From Heyndrickxia vini (lineage in GTDB: Bacteria; Bacillota; Bacilli; Bacillales; Bacillaceae_C), in assembly GCF_016772275.1 (NCBI RefSeq), contig NZ_CP065425.1:610001-674000 (forward strand): a DNA stretch of 64,000 nt. Direction: 5' to 3'. Position 1 is the first letter of the stretch. Every line of letters starts with the position of its first letter. The notes under the pieces are model-generated. The model was not told where the DNA came from. It did not search any database and was given only the letters and a program-made list of their open reading frames with translations. Shown one piece after another: positions 14,725-23,972 of this stretch. The position numbers and the translations under genes were made by a program.

Positions 14725-15933
14725 TTGTTAAAAAAAACAGCTAGAATCATTGTTATCATCATGTTTATGCTTTGCTTTTTAACGCCGGCAATTACAGATG
14801 CAGCTAGTCGACCTACGTATACGATTACAACGAAAAGTGTTCCAATCGACAAACAGATGCTGAAATACAGTACATATAATAAGTATACAAAGCAGTATTA
14901 TGTTATCCGTTCATACTTGGAAAAGCTGGAGAAACAGGGGGGAGGAACCCTTGTTTTAAAAAAAGGAACGTACTCGATCCCTTCGACACTTTATGTTCCT
15001 TCCAATGTCACCATTCGCTTTCAAAACGGGGTAAAAATAGTAAAAGGAAATAAAACGAACACGAAGAAACTCAAAACAACGAAAACATTGTTCCAATTCA
15101 TTCGTCCTTCTCGGTCTTTAAAGAAGAACGTATATGACAAGTATAGGGGTGAGAAAAATATATCATTCATAGGGGAAGGGACAGTCAGTTTCGATTTAAA
15201 ATATGAAAAAGATGCGATAGCGATTGTTGCCGGTCACAACCAAAATCTTACCATTGAAAACATTCGCTTCTACCATGTGAACTCCGGGCACTTTCTTGAA
15301 ATCGATGCGACCAATAAAGCAATGATAAAAAACAATCAATTTATTGATGCCTCTCCTTCAGCAAATAAATTAAAAGAAGGAATAAATTTAGATACACCCG
15401 ATCGAACGACGAAAGGATTCGGTCATCCATGGAGTAAATTTGATAAAACCCCTAATCGAAATATTACGATTGAACATAATGTTTTTCAAAATCTAGGCCG
15501 GGCAATCGGGACCCATAAATATTCCGAAGGCAAATACCATGAAAACGTGGTGCTAAGAAATAATAAAATAAGCAAAACCAAATCCGATGCCATTCGGGTA
15601 ATGAACTGGTCGAATCCGACCATCGAAAATAATACGATTGAAAATGTCGATTCCGGAAAGGGCACGTTAAGGGGAATCCTTGCGAGCGGTGTAATCAATC
15701 CAACAATCAAAGGGAATACCTTTAAGCAGGTTTCTCGTACGATGCAATTCATGCCATGGAAAAATGAGGGACCTGGTTCCCAATACGCAATCACTGACAA
15801 TCAAATCACACCCGAGAATATTGACGTATTTAAAACGAATCATTTAATTCAAGTGAAAGAGGATTTTGTTCGGATTAATCATCAATATAATGTGTTTGAT
15901 AAGTTTACGGATAAGATTTGGATTACGGAATAA
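14725..15933 (+). CDS. Secreted right-handed beta-helix protein (pectate-lyase-like fold)
   Basis: This 402-residue protein starts at TTG with AAAGGAG upstream. A signal peptide (residues 1-27, ending TDAA) is followed by a region YSTYNKYTKQYYVIRSYLEK and the sequence GGGTLVLKKGTYSIPSTLYV, the usual entry to pectin-lyase-like beta helices. Parallel coils with repeated N-x-I/F strands follow (NQNLTIENIRF, NKAMIKNNQFI, NRNITIEHNVF, NPTIENNTI, NPTIKGNTF). It probably binds or cleaves a polysaccharide outside the cell. No catalytic residues can be assigned with confidence. Confidence 0.8.
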   Translation: MLKKTARIIVIIMFMLCFLTPAITDAASRPTYTITTKSVPIDKQMLKYSTYNKYTKQYYVIRSYLEKLEKQGGGTLVLKKGTYSIPSTLYVPSNVTIRFQNGVKIVKGNKTNTKKLKTTKTLFQFIRPSRSLKKNVYDKYRGEKNISFIGEGTVSFDLKYEKDAIAIVAGHNQNLTIENIRFYHVNSGHFLEIDATNKAMIKNNQFIDASPSANKLKEGINLDTPDRTTKGFGHPWSKFDKTPNRNITIEHNVFQNLGRAIGTHKYSEGKYHENVVLRNNKISKTKSDAIRVMNWSNPTIENNTIENVDSGKGTLRGILASGVINPTIKGNTFKQVSRTMQFMPWKNEGPGSQYAITDNQITPENIDVFKTNHLIQVKEDFVRINHQYNVFDKFTDKIWITE

Positions 15934-15973
15934 AAAACAAGGGGACGAATATACGAATCGTCCCCTTGTTTTT
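15934..15973. terminator. Bidirectional terminator
   Basis: AAAACAAGGGGACGA pairs with TCGTCCCCTTGTTTT across about 8 nt, with A and T tracts on both sides. It separates two convergent genes. Confidence 0.9.
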
Positions 15974-15974
15974 C

Positions 15975-17747
15975 TTACTTAACAGTCGTTTTAACTGCGG
16001 AACTGTAGTTTCCGGCTTCGTCTCTTGCGACGATGGTTAAAACGGTTTTCTTTTTTTGCTTTGGAATTTTTACTGCATATTTCCCTTTTGCTACTGTAGA
16101 TGTTCCTAATACTTTACTTCCCTTTTTTACATAAACCCGTAATCCAGAGGCTGCAGTTCCGGTTACTTTTGTTGTTTTTGTCGTAATTTTATTTACTTTT
16201 GGCGCTGGAACCGGTCCATACACCACTTTCAGGTTGTATTTTTTTGAAGTTGAATAGTTTTCACCTGATGGACGCACAAGAACGTAGTAATACGCCGTTT
16301 TTGAAATGGCGAAATCAATGTACTCACTTGTCGTGCCGCCACTAGTTGAGCTTGAAATTTCCGTCCCATATCGATCATAAAGATAAAGCTCATAATCGAA
16401 AGGTAAGGAAGTTAATGAAATTCTTGCTTTTTTCCCGGCCGTACCTTTAAATGCATACCAATCAATATCCACAGGTGAATCGATTAATTGTGCATAATTC
16501 GTTCTTGATTTTACTATATAAGCTGATTCTAATGTATCATTTGGTTCAAAATTGCTTGCATGAGTGACTTTTTTCGTTGGGTATGTCACTTGTAAATTAT
16601 AAGAAAATGTTGATGAATACGCACCATTATATGGATAAACGAGTAAGTAGTAAACTCCCGGTTCTCTCACATAATACGAGATCTTTTCAGATGTTGAACT
16701 GCCCCTTGTAGAGTAGGCCACTTCATCTCCGTTTCGGTCGAGTAATTGAATCTCATAATCGTATGGAAGACGTTCCAGACGAGCATAAATGGTACCTTCT
16801 TTTTCAGCAGTGATTTTATAATAATCAACATCCGTCATTGTTTCAATTTTTGCAGAGTATTTTTTCCCTGATGCAACCGGAAACGCCTGTTCTTTAATGT
16901 CATTTGGTTCCATTGCTGCTCCAAATTGAACATTGGATGGAAAGAAAGCTTTAAGCGTATAAGATGATGAAGTTGAGTAATTTTCTCCACTTGGTATTAC
17001 CGCAACATAAAAAGTACCAGATTCCCTTGTGTAGAAATTGATTACTTCCGGATCTGTGCCTCCATGCCTAGAGGAACTTACCTCTTCACCTGCTGCATCG
17101 TATAAATAAAGCTCATAATCAAAAGGCAGGTTTTCAAGTGTAACTCTTATCTGTCCTTCTGTTTTTGCTTGGATTTTATAAAAATCGCGATCAACGGAAG
17201 TTTCAATTTTTGCTCTGTAAGGTGTTCCAGATCGTATAGGATAGGCATTTTCTTTCGTATCATTTGGTTCGAAAGCTGCATTAAATTGTGGTTGCTCGGA
17301 TGGATAGGTAACCTTAATTTTATACGATCGGGTAGTAGAGTAGTCACCATATGATCCTACTACTTTTAAAAAGTACTTGCCTGGTTCCCTAGCTATGAAA
17401 TTAATTACTTCAGAGTTCGTTCCGCTTCTAGTAGAAGAAGTAATTTCGTTTCCATTTTGATCGTAAAGCTGCAATTCATAGTCCAATGGTAATTCTTCGA
17501 GAGTTGCACGAATATCTCCTTCCTCAAGAACATTAATACCGTACCAATCCACATCTGTGTCAGAAGAGATTTTTCCGTATTTGTACGTTCCATTCATTAA
17601 TTCATTTGCATACTCGAGTGTATCATTTGGTTCAGACTCTTGATTTCCTGTGTCCGCACTTGCCTTCATTGCTAATGATGGTACGATTCCTAGAAGCATG
17701 ATAAAGGAAAAGACAACAGCAATTAATTGACGACATCTTTTATTCAT
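15975..17747 (-). CDS. Secreted protein with four PPC repeats and a C-terminal Ig-like module
   Basis: The 590-residue product has a signal peptide (1-31, cleavage near ASA-DT). Four tandem pre-peptidase C-terminal (PPC) domains follow, at roughly 38-147, 160-271, 280-391 and 400-512. Each opens with EPND and has the D-x-D-W/Y-Y and P-x-D-Y-E-L-x-L-Y-D patterns. A final Ig-like module (about 515-590) opens APKVNKITTKTTKVTG. No protease domain is present, although PPC domains usually accompany secreted proteases. The same C-terminal module ends the two subtilases at 31795 and 42395, so these may share a surface anchoring or localisation mode. AGGAGG precedes the ATG. Confidence 0.85.
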   Translation of the reverse strand: MNKRCRQLIAVVFSFIMLLGIVPSLAMKASADTGNQESEPNDTLEYANELMNGTYKYGKISSDTDVDWYGINVLEEGDIRATLEELPLDYELQLYDQNGNEITSSTRSGTNSEVINFIAREPGKYFLKVVGSYGDYSTTRSYKIKVTYPSEQPQFNAAFEPNDTKENAYPIRSGTPYRAKIETSVDRDFYKIQAKTEGQIRVTLENLPFDYELYLYDAAGEEVSSSRHGGTDPEVINFYTRESGTFYVAVIPSGENYSTSSSYTLKAFFPSNVQFGAAMEPNDIKEQAFPVASGKKYSAKIETMTDVDYYKITAEKEGTIYARLERLPYDYEIQLLDRNGDEVAYSTRGSSTSEKISYYVREPGVYYLLVYPYNGAYSSTFSYNLQVTYPTKKVTHASNFEPNDTLESAYIVKSRTNYAQLIDSPVDIDWYAFKGTAGKKARISLTSLPFDYELYLYDRYGTEISSSTSGGTTSEYIDFAISKTAYYYVLVRPSGENYSTSKKYNLKVVYGPVPAPKVNKITTKTTKVTGTAASGLRVYVKKGSKVLGTSTVAKGKYAVKIPKQKKKTVLTIVARDEAGNYSSAVKTTVK

Positions 17748-17889
17748 GATAATCCTCCTGTGTAAAAAGTTCTAACAGTTAGATTATATTGGAAATTTCA
17801 TTGTAAATAAATACTATTTTTATAGAATAATTTAGAAAGAGATTATCTTAAATTACGAATCAATCAAAAATGAGGGAAGACTCCAATCA

Positions 17890-17918
17890 AAGAAAGGACT
17901 ACAGATTCTGTAGCCCAT
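17890..17918 (-). terminator. Terminator after the 17923 gene
   Basis: On the minus strand GGGCTACAGA pairs with TCTGTAGTCC, followed by TTTCTTTG. Confidence 0.65.
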
Positions 17919-17922
17919 TTTT

Positions 17923-18444
17923 TTAAAAAGTTATGCTGTCCCCGACCATTGAAATCGTAGCGAAAAAGACAATGAGTGTAATAATGATTCCAAGAACACC
18001 GTAAAGTAATGTCGCTCTGGAATAGTTCTTTCTAGGATTATCAGCACCGAATGCCCAAACAAGGAGCAATATTAAGTTGACTAGCGGGATAGCTAGTAGG
18101 ATTAACGTACCAAACCAGCTCAATACAGATAATTCTTGTCTCTCCACATGCTCGAAACGATCGCCGTTTGCAATAGATTCTGACAGTTTGAACGCGTTTC
18201 TCTGCATGAGAAGATATAATGCGATGCATACGAGGACGACTCCCAAATGCATTCCCCATCCCATTCTGCCGAAGATCCCGGCGATAAGATAAGTAAAAAT
18301 AGAGCTATAAATCTTTCCGATAAAGTAAGCTCCACCTTGAATAAATGTAATCAATGATGATACAAAAATCATTAAGCCGATAACAAAAAGGATAATAGCA
18401 ACCGCTACCGTTTTCTTACTTTTACCCTGAAACAAATCATTCAT
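17923..18444 (-). CDS. Four-helix membrane protein
   Basis: The 173-residue product has hydrophobic segments at about 13-35, 40-80, 105-130 and 145-168, with a polar stretch ESIANGDRFEHVERQE between. The last two helices and the motif ADNPRKNYSRA resemble small membrane proteins that travel with PH-domain or stress genes in Bacilli, but I cannot name the family. GGAG lies directly before the ATG, an unusually short spacing, so the start could be imprecise. The gene is monocistronic. Confidence 0.6.
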   Translation of the reverse strand: MNDLFQGKSKKTVAVAIILFVIGLMIFVSSLITFIQGGAYFIGKIYSSIFTYLIAGIFGRMGWGMHLGVVLVCIALYLLMQRNAFKLSESIANGDRFEHVERQELSVLSWFGTLILLAIPLVNLILLLVWAFGADNPRKNYSRATLLYGVLGIIITLIVFFATISMVGDSITF

Positions 18445-18569
18445 CTCCAGCCATCATAAAATAGTATTATAACTAAAATAGTTTACCATGGGCTAAAGAA
18501 AAAGGATGTGGGTAATTATTTCCACTGATTTCGGTAGAAGTTTCATCGGTCATGTTGGCTTTCGTTAGT

Positions 18570-18800
18570 GTCTTGGTGCGTAGGAAATCTCCCAAAAGAA
18601 AGTAAAACCTTAAATTTGGTAGATAAGTGCGCGTGAAAACCCCCAAAAGAAAGCAAATCTAGAAATTTGGTAGAAAAGAAAGCCGTAAATCTCCCAAAAG
18701 AAGGTAAAACCGAAATTTTGGTAGAAAAGTGCGCGTGAAAACTCCCAAAAGAAAGCAAAACTGAAATTTTGGTAGAAAAGTGCATTTAATAGCACCCAAA
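18570..18800. repeat. 51-bp tandem repeat array 1 (about 4-5 copies)
   Basis: Units of 51 bp contain CTCCCAAAAGAAAG and TTTTGGTAGAAAAG. The array is intergenic. Its unit length and core motifs match arrays at 40960-41515 and 45560-45850. On the minus strand it happens to be open in one frame, which reflects the multiple-of-three period rather than a gene. Confidence 0.8.
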
Positions 18801-18841
18801 GAAAGGAAAACGACGTCCACCAAGAAAGCCCTAAACAACAT

Positions 18842-18878
18842 GACTAAGACCAAATCGAAAAATGCGATTTGGTCTAGT
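18842..18878 (-). terminator. Hairpin downstream of the WG-repeat gene
   Basis: ACTAAGACCAAATCG pairs with CGATTTGGTCTAGT across about 7 nt. The following minus-strand sequence is only moderately T-rich, so it may be a weak terminator. Confidence 0.55.
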
Positions 18879-18887
18879 CGATCCATT

Positions 18888-20483
18888 TTAATAATAGCTC
18901 AATTTTATAACTACTTTACCTTTTTTATCAACGAAGCCTGTTTTTCCGTTTTTCTTCACGTAAACTAGCCCTTCATTGAAAGCTCCCACTTGATCATACT
19001 TAGGGGTTACAACAACTTTCCCTTTATCATTGATAAATCCATATTTTCCTTTGTAGGAAATATAGGTTAAATAATCTTCAGACTTGTAAAACATGCCGAT
19101 ATCATCATATTTAGGTGTTACTAGTACTTTCCCCGACGAAGTGGCTATTCCAAATTTAGAACCTTTTGTGATTCGAATCAGCCCTTTATGCTGAAATGGA
19201 TCGATTCGGTCATAGATTGGTTTAATGATAACTTTCCCTTTACTATTAAGAGCCCCTTCTTTGTTATTTTTCTTAAAAATAACAAAATTACCTGTAAACT
19301 CACCATCTCCATAGGTTGCAGCTCTTAAATAGTCATACGTTGGCTTTACAATGATCTCGCCTTTATCATTAATCAAACCGTATTTATTATTTTGCCTAAT
19401 AGTGGCTAATCCGTTTTTGTCAAATAAACTAATCGCTTCATAATTAAAATTGAGAATGACCTGGCCCTTTTTATTAATTACACCATACTTGCCGTCTTTC
19501 ATGACGACTGCAGCATTTTGCCAAAATTCATAAAGTGAACTTCCGTCAGAATCGTAAGCTTCCTCATACTGGGGTTCAACAATCACTTTTCCATTTGTAT
19601 CGATGTAACCTAGTTTCTCATCGACGATTACTGGAGCAAGCCCTTTTCTAAATACATCGACAGAATCATAAAGCGGCTCAGTAATAATTTTTCCCGTGGA
19701 ACTAATGAAACCATATTTATCTTTAATTGTTGTTTGGGCATATCCGTTAAACAACGTGGAAATGCGATCGTATTTAGGTTCAACTGAAATTTTTCCGCAC
19801 GCATTTATAATTCCGTATTTGCCATCCATTTTTATTTTATATGTTCCATTACCAAAATGGCTGATGGAATCATAAGCTGGTTTGATGGTGACTTTCCCTT
19901 GTTTATTAAGTAAACCGACCTTTTTATTTTGAGAAAAAGTAAAGACTCCGCCAGTAATATCGGTGATTTTGTCATAGGTTGGTTTGAGGACAACCTTCCC
20001 AGTTTTATCGATGATTCCATACTTTCCTTTGCTTTTAAAGTAGGCAACACCATTTCTAAATCTTCCAATTTCATCATATTTGGGCTTAGCAATCGTTTTC
20101 CCGCTAGTGCTAATCAATCCATATTTATTCTTTTTCATCACGATGATCGGATTGTTCAAACCAATTTCGGTAAAATCATATTGGGGTGTGACAATCACTT
20201 TTCCCTTTTGATTAATGAACCCGTATTTTTTGTTCTTTTTAACTCGTATTAAATTTGCCCGATCAGATTGATCGATTTCTTCATATAGCGGTTTAATGGC
20301 AACTTTTCCTTTTTTATCTAACATTCCGTATTTCCCATTTTGCTTAAACATGACTAGACCATTTTTGAATTCAGTGCTTAGAATTTTTTTACTGCTTGCA
20401 GCACGCGTGCTGGATTGCGATGTACCTAATAGCATGCCAAACAGAATAACACCAATGAGCCAAATCTTTAAGATTTTTTTCAT
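18888..20483 (-). CDS. Exported WG-repeat protein (14 repeats)
   Basis: The 531-residue protein has a signal peptide (1-29, ending TRAAS). About 14 WG-type repeats of some 35 residues follow, with the core K-Y-G-x-I-x-x-x-G-K-V-x-x-x-P-x-Y-D. This family forms beta-rich repeat domains of largely unknown function, often in exported or adhesin-like proteins. The 12th repeat has lost its second aromatic signature but keeps the fold pattern. A second, shorter family member lies at 25512. GGAGGAG precedes the ATG. The long upstream region contains a divergent small toxin-like gene. Confidence 0.85.
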   Translation of the reverse strand: MKKILKIWLIGVILFGMLLGTSQSSTRAASSKKILSTEFKNGLVMFKQNGKYGMLDKKGKVAIKPLYEEIDQSDRANLIRVKKNKKYGFINQKGKVIVTPQYDFTEIGLNNPIIVMKKNKYGLISTSGKTIAKPKYDEIGRFRNGVAYFKSKGKYGIIDKTGKVVLKPTYDKITDITGGVFTFSQNKKVGLLNKQGKVTIKPAYDSISHFGNGTYKIKMDGKYGIINACGKISVEPKYDRISTLFNGYAQTTIKDKYGFISSTGKIITEPLYDSVDVFRKGLAPVIVDEKLGYIDTNGKVIVEPQYEEAYDSDGSSLYEFWQNAAVVMKDGKYGVINKKGQVILNFNYEAISLFDKNGLATIRQNNKYGLINDKGEIIVKPTYDYLRAATYGDGEFTGNFVIFKKNNKEGALNSKGKVIIKPIYDRIDPFQHKGLIRITKGSKFGIATSSGKVLVTPKYDDIGMFYKSEDYLTYISYKGKYGFINDKGKVVVTPKYDQVGAFNEGLVYVKKNGKTGFVDKKGKVVIKLSYY

Positions 20484-20680
20484 ATGCTCCTCCTCTTTAA
20501 GAGTTTGTTATACGTTTATTTTAGCGCAAAACCCTGTTTTAGTTTATGAAAATTAGCATAAAAAAGATATAGGAGTTTTCTACAAATTACTACCTATTTC
20601 TGCATCATAATTCCCGAATTTTGTCGAGGAGTGTTAAGCTAAAAGGTCAATATAGTATGATAAAATAAGGTTGCAACTGA
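20484..20680. promoter_or_regulatory. Divergent promoter region, WG gene and small toxin-like gene
   Basis: No gene is seen. TTTTGTCGAG (20619-20628) is close to the Spo0A box. On the plus strand TTAAGC, a 16-nt spacer and TATGAT (about 20634-20661) could give a transcript starting near 20670 for the small gene at 20737. The boxes are weak. Confidence 0.35.
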
Positions 20681-20736
20681 ATATTGTGAGGGTGGTTGGT
20701 TGTCACTTCTTCCGTTAAAGGAAGGAGGTGATGATC

Positions 20737-20886
20737 ATGGAAACATTTCTTGAATTCATTCGTGAAATTTCGAAGGGGATTGTGCGAGAAATTGCAGCAC
20801 ATGTCTTTCGAAAAAACGTACTAGATAACAAGAAAACCACCCGACGCCGTCGAAAGCAGGGTGGTTCTCGAAACTCAAATAAGTAA
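20737..20886 (+). CDS. 49-residue basic peptide with type I toxin-like mRNA structure
   Basis: The peptide METFLEFIREISKGIVREIA... has an amphipathic N-terminal helix and a strongly basic tail (KKTTRRRRKQ). I do not recognise it. The mRNA is remarkable. AAGGAGG (20722-20728) is a strong ribosome binding site, but GGAAGGAG (20720-20727) pairs perfectly, with one G-U, with CTTCTTCC (20706-20713), hiding the site. The 5' region 20689-20705 is complementary to 20890-20905 in the 3' untranslated region (16 bp, one bulged base). Both are hallmarks of type I toxin mRNAs. ATG 20737 is chosen over ATG 20731 by spacing. Toxicity is inference only. Confidence 0.6.
   Translation: METFLEFIREISKGIVREIAAHVFRKNVLDNKKTTRRRRKQGGSRNSNK
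20835..20866. other. Internal hairpin of the small gene, possible terminator of an antisense RNA
   Basis: AACCACCC (20835-20842) pairs with GGGTGGTT (20859-20866). Read on the minus strand the hairpin is followed by TTCTTGTT, so it could end an antisense RNA started downstream. No convincing minus-strand promoter was found. Confidence 0.35.
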
Positions 20887-20924
20887 TTTTGACAACCACC
20901 ACCCTGACGGTAGAGGTTGCGAGG

Positions 20925-20953
20925 AGAAGTGTTAGGTGCACTTCTCTTTTTTT
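20925..20953 (+). terminator. Terminator of the small toxin-like gene
   Basis: GAGAAGTG pairs with CACTTCTC (20925-20932 with 20940-20947), followed by TTTTTT. It gives a transcript of roughly 280 nt. Confidence 0.85.
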
Positions 20954-21016
20954 AGTATATTCCCATTATACACAAAATAAACCATAAAATAAAGTGAGAT
21001 TGAACCCGCTGCCCTA

Positions 21017-22567
21017 TTACTCTATCACCTTAATCGGCCGCATCATATCATGATCTTCATGCTCTAAAATATGACAATGCCAAACATAATCACCTGTAAA
21101 ATCTTCAAATCGCATGATGATGCTTGTGACCATCCCGGGATCTGCTCTTACTGTGTCTTTCCAACCCTTTTCACTGTCATCCGGCTCTATCGCTGGCCCT
21201 GTATATTGAATATGCCCGTCTTCGAGGAAGCGATCCAAATTGAATGGTCTTCGATGCAAAATTTTGAACTGGACAAGATGAACATGGATTGGATGGGCAA
21301 AAGGAGTGGTATTGATAAACTTCCACGTCTCTACACAATTAAGTGTAGGAATTTCAGTGACTGGATCATCCCACATACGATGGTCAAGCAGCAGCATTGG
21401 CCGGTTATATTGATCGGTGGTTGCTCCAACTGTCAATAATCTCGTTTTTGTGGACATTTCCTCCGTTAATGGCTCAACTGTACAAAGTGATGAAGGAATT
21501 TCACTTGTATCTTTTTCTAAAAGCGGCAAAACGACCTGAAATTGCATGATAAAGCTAAGATCTCCTTCATCATTTGTATTTTTAAGAATCAATGATTGCC
21601 CATTAAAGGTTGAAAAATCGATAATAATATCTGCCCGCTCCGCCGGTTCTAAAGAAAGTGAGTTAAGTTTAACAGGTTCCGGCAAAAGCCCTCCATCTGT
21701 ACCAATTTGATAAAAGGGGTCGCCATTTTCAAAGCTAAACGTATAACCGTTCGTATTCGATGCATTTAACATTCTAAAACGATATTTGCGGGGCTCTACT
21801 TTTAAATTAGGCCAAAGCTTCCCATTGACAACAATCGTATTGCCGAGAAATGCCGGAACCACCGATGGATTTACCTCTGCAGGCGGATTGGTATTTTCGG
21901 GATAAAATAAAGAACCATCTGCATTAAATGATTTATCTTGAATCATTAAAGGAATCTCGTATTTTCCCATCGGAAGTTGCAGCTCCTTCTCTAAAGGATC
22001 CCGAACGAGGTAAAAGCCGGCAAGCCCTGCATAGACATTTAATCTAGTAATCCCGAGGGAATGATCATGGTACCAAAGGGTCGACCCCATTTGATGATTG
22101 GTATATTCATATACTTTTTGTTTAAACGTTTCTCCTGTTATTTTAAAGTTCGGCGTAAACCAAGCATCTGGGTGCCCATCACTATCGGATGCGACATGGG
22201 CCCCGTGTACATGCACAACTGTTCGAACATCCGGTGCATGGGAAGCCCCGTGAAGCGAGTGATCGATTGGCAACAGATGTTTACTTGGTAGATGATTCAT
22301 CCATTTTACTTTAATCGTTTCATCCTTGTTCACATGAAAGGTGGGACCGGGATACAAACCGTCATATCCCCAAACTGTCGTTGCCGGAAAGTATTTATGA
22401 AATCGATGCATAGCTTCCTTCATTTCAATTTCATAATAAGGATGTTTTTCCTTCACATGTCGATTCGGCCTTGCAATAGGGGGAATCGGTAGTTCATCGA
22501 CGAATTTCGGAATTGTTTCCGGCACAGAAGGATCGACCCTCGTTTTTTCTGATGTAGGCTTTTGCAA
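21017..22567 (-). CDS. cotA: CotA-type spore-coat laccase (multicopper oxidase)
   Basis: The 516-residue protein is collinear with Bacillus CotA (513 residues), an outer-coat copper oxidase that oxidises phenolics and bilirubin and contributes to spore pigment. Copper ligands are visible in VHVHGAH, WYHDHS, HPIHVH and WHCHILEHEDHDMM (axial Met). Other family blocks include WGYDGLYPGP, LNVYAGLAGFY and RYVW-like DYVWHCH. I chose TTG 22567 because AAGGGAG lies 8 nt upstream. A frame 51 bases longer has no site. The gene is monocistronic, and expression in the mother cell late in sporulation is expected from the family. Confidence 0.93.
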   Translation of the reverse strand: MQKPTSEKTRVDPSVPETIPKFVDELPIPPIARPNRHVKEKHPYYEIEMKEAMHRFHKYFPATTVWGYDGLYPGPTFHVNKDETIKVKWMNHLPSKHLLPIDHSLHGASHAPDVRTVVHVHGAHVASDSDGHPDAWFTPNFKITGETFKQKVYEYTNHQMGSTLWYHDHSLGITRLNVYAGLAGFYLVRDPLEKELQLPMGKYEIPLMIQDKSFNADGSLFYPENTNPPAEVNPSVVPAFLGNTIVVNGKLWPNLKVEPRKYRFRMLNASNTNGYTFSFENGDPFYQIGTDGGLLPEPVKLNSLSLEPAERADIIIDFSTFNGQSLILKNTNDEGDLSFIMQFQVVLPLLEKDTSEIPSSLCTVEPLTEEMSTKTRLLTVGATTDQYNRPMLLLDHRMWDDPVTEIPTLNCVETWKFINTTPFAHPIHVHLVQFKILHRRPFNLDRFLEDGHIQYTGPAIEPDDSEKGWKDTVRADPGMVTSIIMRFEDFTGDYVWHCHILEHEDHDMMRPIKVIE

Positions 22568-22735
22568 TGAAAACACTCCCTTATTAAAATTTCCATATAG
22601 ACAGTTTATGTAGGTCATTTGTTTATGGAAGGGGCAAAAGCGGAGATAGTGACACTTTTGATTGAAACATATGTTCCTGTTTTGTTATAATATTTGTAAA
22701 CATTATTATTTTTTTAAAAAGGTTGTGGTAAAATA

Positions 22736-23716
22736 ATGTCAAACTTTCTTGTCCTAGAAGAAACAGAGGAGTATCGTCAAGACCTAGTAGATTATGATGG
22801 TCTTTGGAAAAAGCTGATAATGGATTTATTTGAAGAATTTGTTTTGTACTTTTCTCCAGATTTGTATGAAGCGATTGATTTTACACGCACTCCGAACTTC
22901 TTAGAACAAGAGCTTTACAATGAAATTATTAAAGAAAAGAAAGGAAAGAAAATTGCAGATAAGATTGTCAAAGTGTTTTTAAAAGATGGAAAGGAAAAAT
23001 GTATTTTCATTCATATTGAAATCCAGGGTCATCCGGATTCTCATTTTTCCAAACGAATGTTTCAGTATTATTATCGTATTTATGACCGCTTTGATTGTGA
23101 TGTATATGCGATTGCTCTATTAACAGACCTTTCGAAAAGCTTCCAACAAAGTTCCTTTCAGTATTCTTTTTTTGGAACAGAGGTTACGTATAAATATCAA
23201 GTGTACAAATTTCTCGATCAGGATGTGAATGATTTAAAACAATCGAGCAATCCCTTTGCTTTGGCAGTTCTGGCTGGGATCTATCTTAATCAAACGAAAC
23301 AAGACAACGAGGAACGTTCCCGTTTAAAACTCCAATTATTATTAGACGTTCTGGAAAAAGGACATTACCCACATAAAGAAAACCACTCAACGATCTCAGC
23401 ATTATTTTTTTCCATAGACTATTTAATGAAAATCCCAGAGAATTTAACAAAAAAATTAAGAGACGAAATTATGCCCATCATTACAAAGGAGGGAAAATAC
23501 ATGATCCATTCCGAAAAAGTGCCATCACCAACTCTTGCAGAAGTATTGGAACTATACAGGAATGAAGGGATAGAAAAAGGAATAGAAAAAGGCCGTTTAG
23601 AAGAACGTAGAAATTTAGCATGTGAGCTCATTCGGGAAAACTTTTCAAATGAAAAAATAGCAAGGATGACAAAGCTAAGTATAGAAGATGTGACGGAACT
23701 TAGGGGAAAACTATAG
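22736..23716 (+). CDS. Rpn-family PD-(D/E)XK nuclease / putative transposase
   Basis: The 326-residue protein matches the Rpn (YhgA-like) group: an N-terminal helical region, a nuclease core with FIHIEIQGHPDSHFSKRMFQ (E-x-Q of the PD-(D/E)XK fold) at about 95-115, and a C-terminal region with the repeated EGIEKGIEKGRLEERRN typical of these proteins. In other bacteria members promote RecA-independent recombination. A strong terminator follows. Such genes are often mobile or multi-copy, but no inverted repeats or target duplication are seen here. Confidence 0.82.
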   Translation: MSNFLVLEETEEYRQDLVDYDGLWKKLIMDLFEEFVLYFSPDLYEAIDFTRTPNFLEQELYNEIIKEKKGKKIADKIVKVFLKDGKEKCIFIHIEIQGHPDSHFSKRMFQYYYRIYDRFDCDVYAIALLTDLSKSFQQSSFQYSFFGTEVTYKYQVYKFLDQDVNDLKQSSNPFALAVLAGIYLNQTKQDNEERSRLKLQLLLDVLEKGHYPHKENHSTISALFFSIDYLMKIPENLTKKLRDEIMPIITKEGKYMIHSEKVPSPTLAEVLELYRNEGIEKGIEKGRLEERRNLACELIRENFSNEKIARMTKLSIEDVTELRGKL

Positions 23717-23743
23717 TTCTTATAGTATCCACACTTCCAGAGT

Positions 23744-23785
23744 CAGTCCCAAGCATTTTAAATGTTTGGGACTGGCTTTTTTTTG
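23744..23785 (+). terminator. Terminator after the Rpn gene
   Basis: CAGTCCCAAGCATTT pairs with AAATGTTTGGGACTG, followed by GCTTTTTTTT. Confidence 0.9.
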
Positions 23786-23854
23786 TTTTTTAGAGTCATA
23801 ACCGAAATTGATGGGAATTCCATACGTCACAATACGAAAATCGGCTTAAAAAGC

Positions 23855-23930
23855 CCGCCGCTATGATCCACAAACCTGCGGGGATGAGTCACAAACCGAA
23901 TTCGATGCGCCACAAACCAAAAATCAGCAA
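23855..23930. repeat. TCACAAA-type dispersed repeat, degenerate copy
   Basis: CTATGATCCACAAACC, GATGAGTCACAAACC and GATGCGCCACAAACC follow one another, matching motifs of the 104-bp repeats at 9191-9398. Confidence 0.6.
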
Positions 23931-23972
23931 AAAAATAAACCTCAACTATTGTGGAGGTAAGAAAATAACAGG

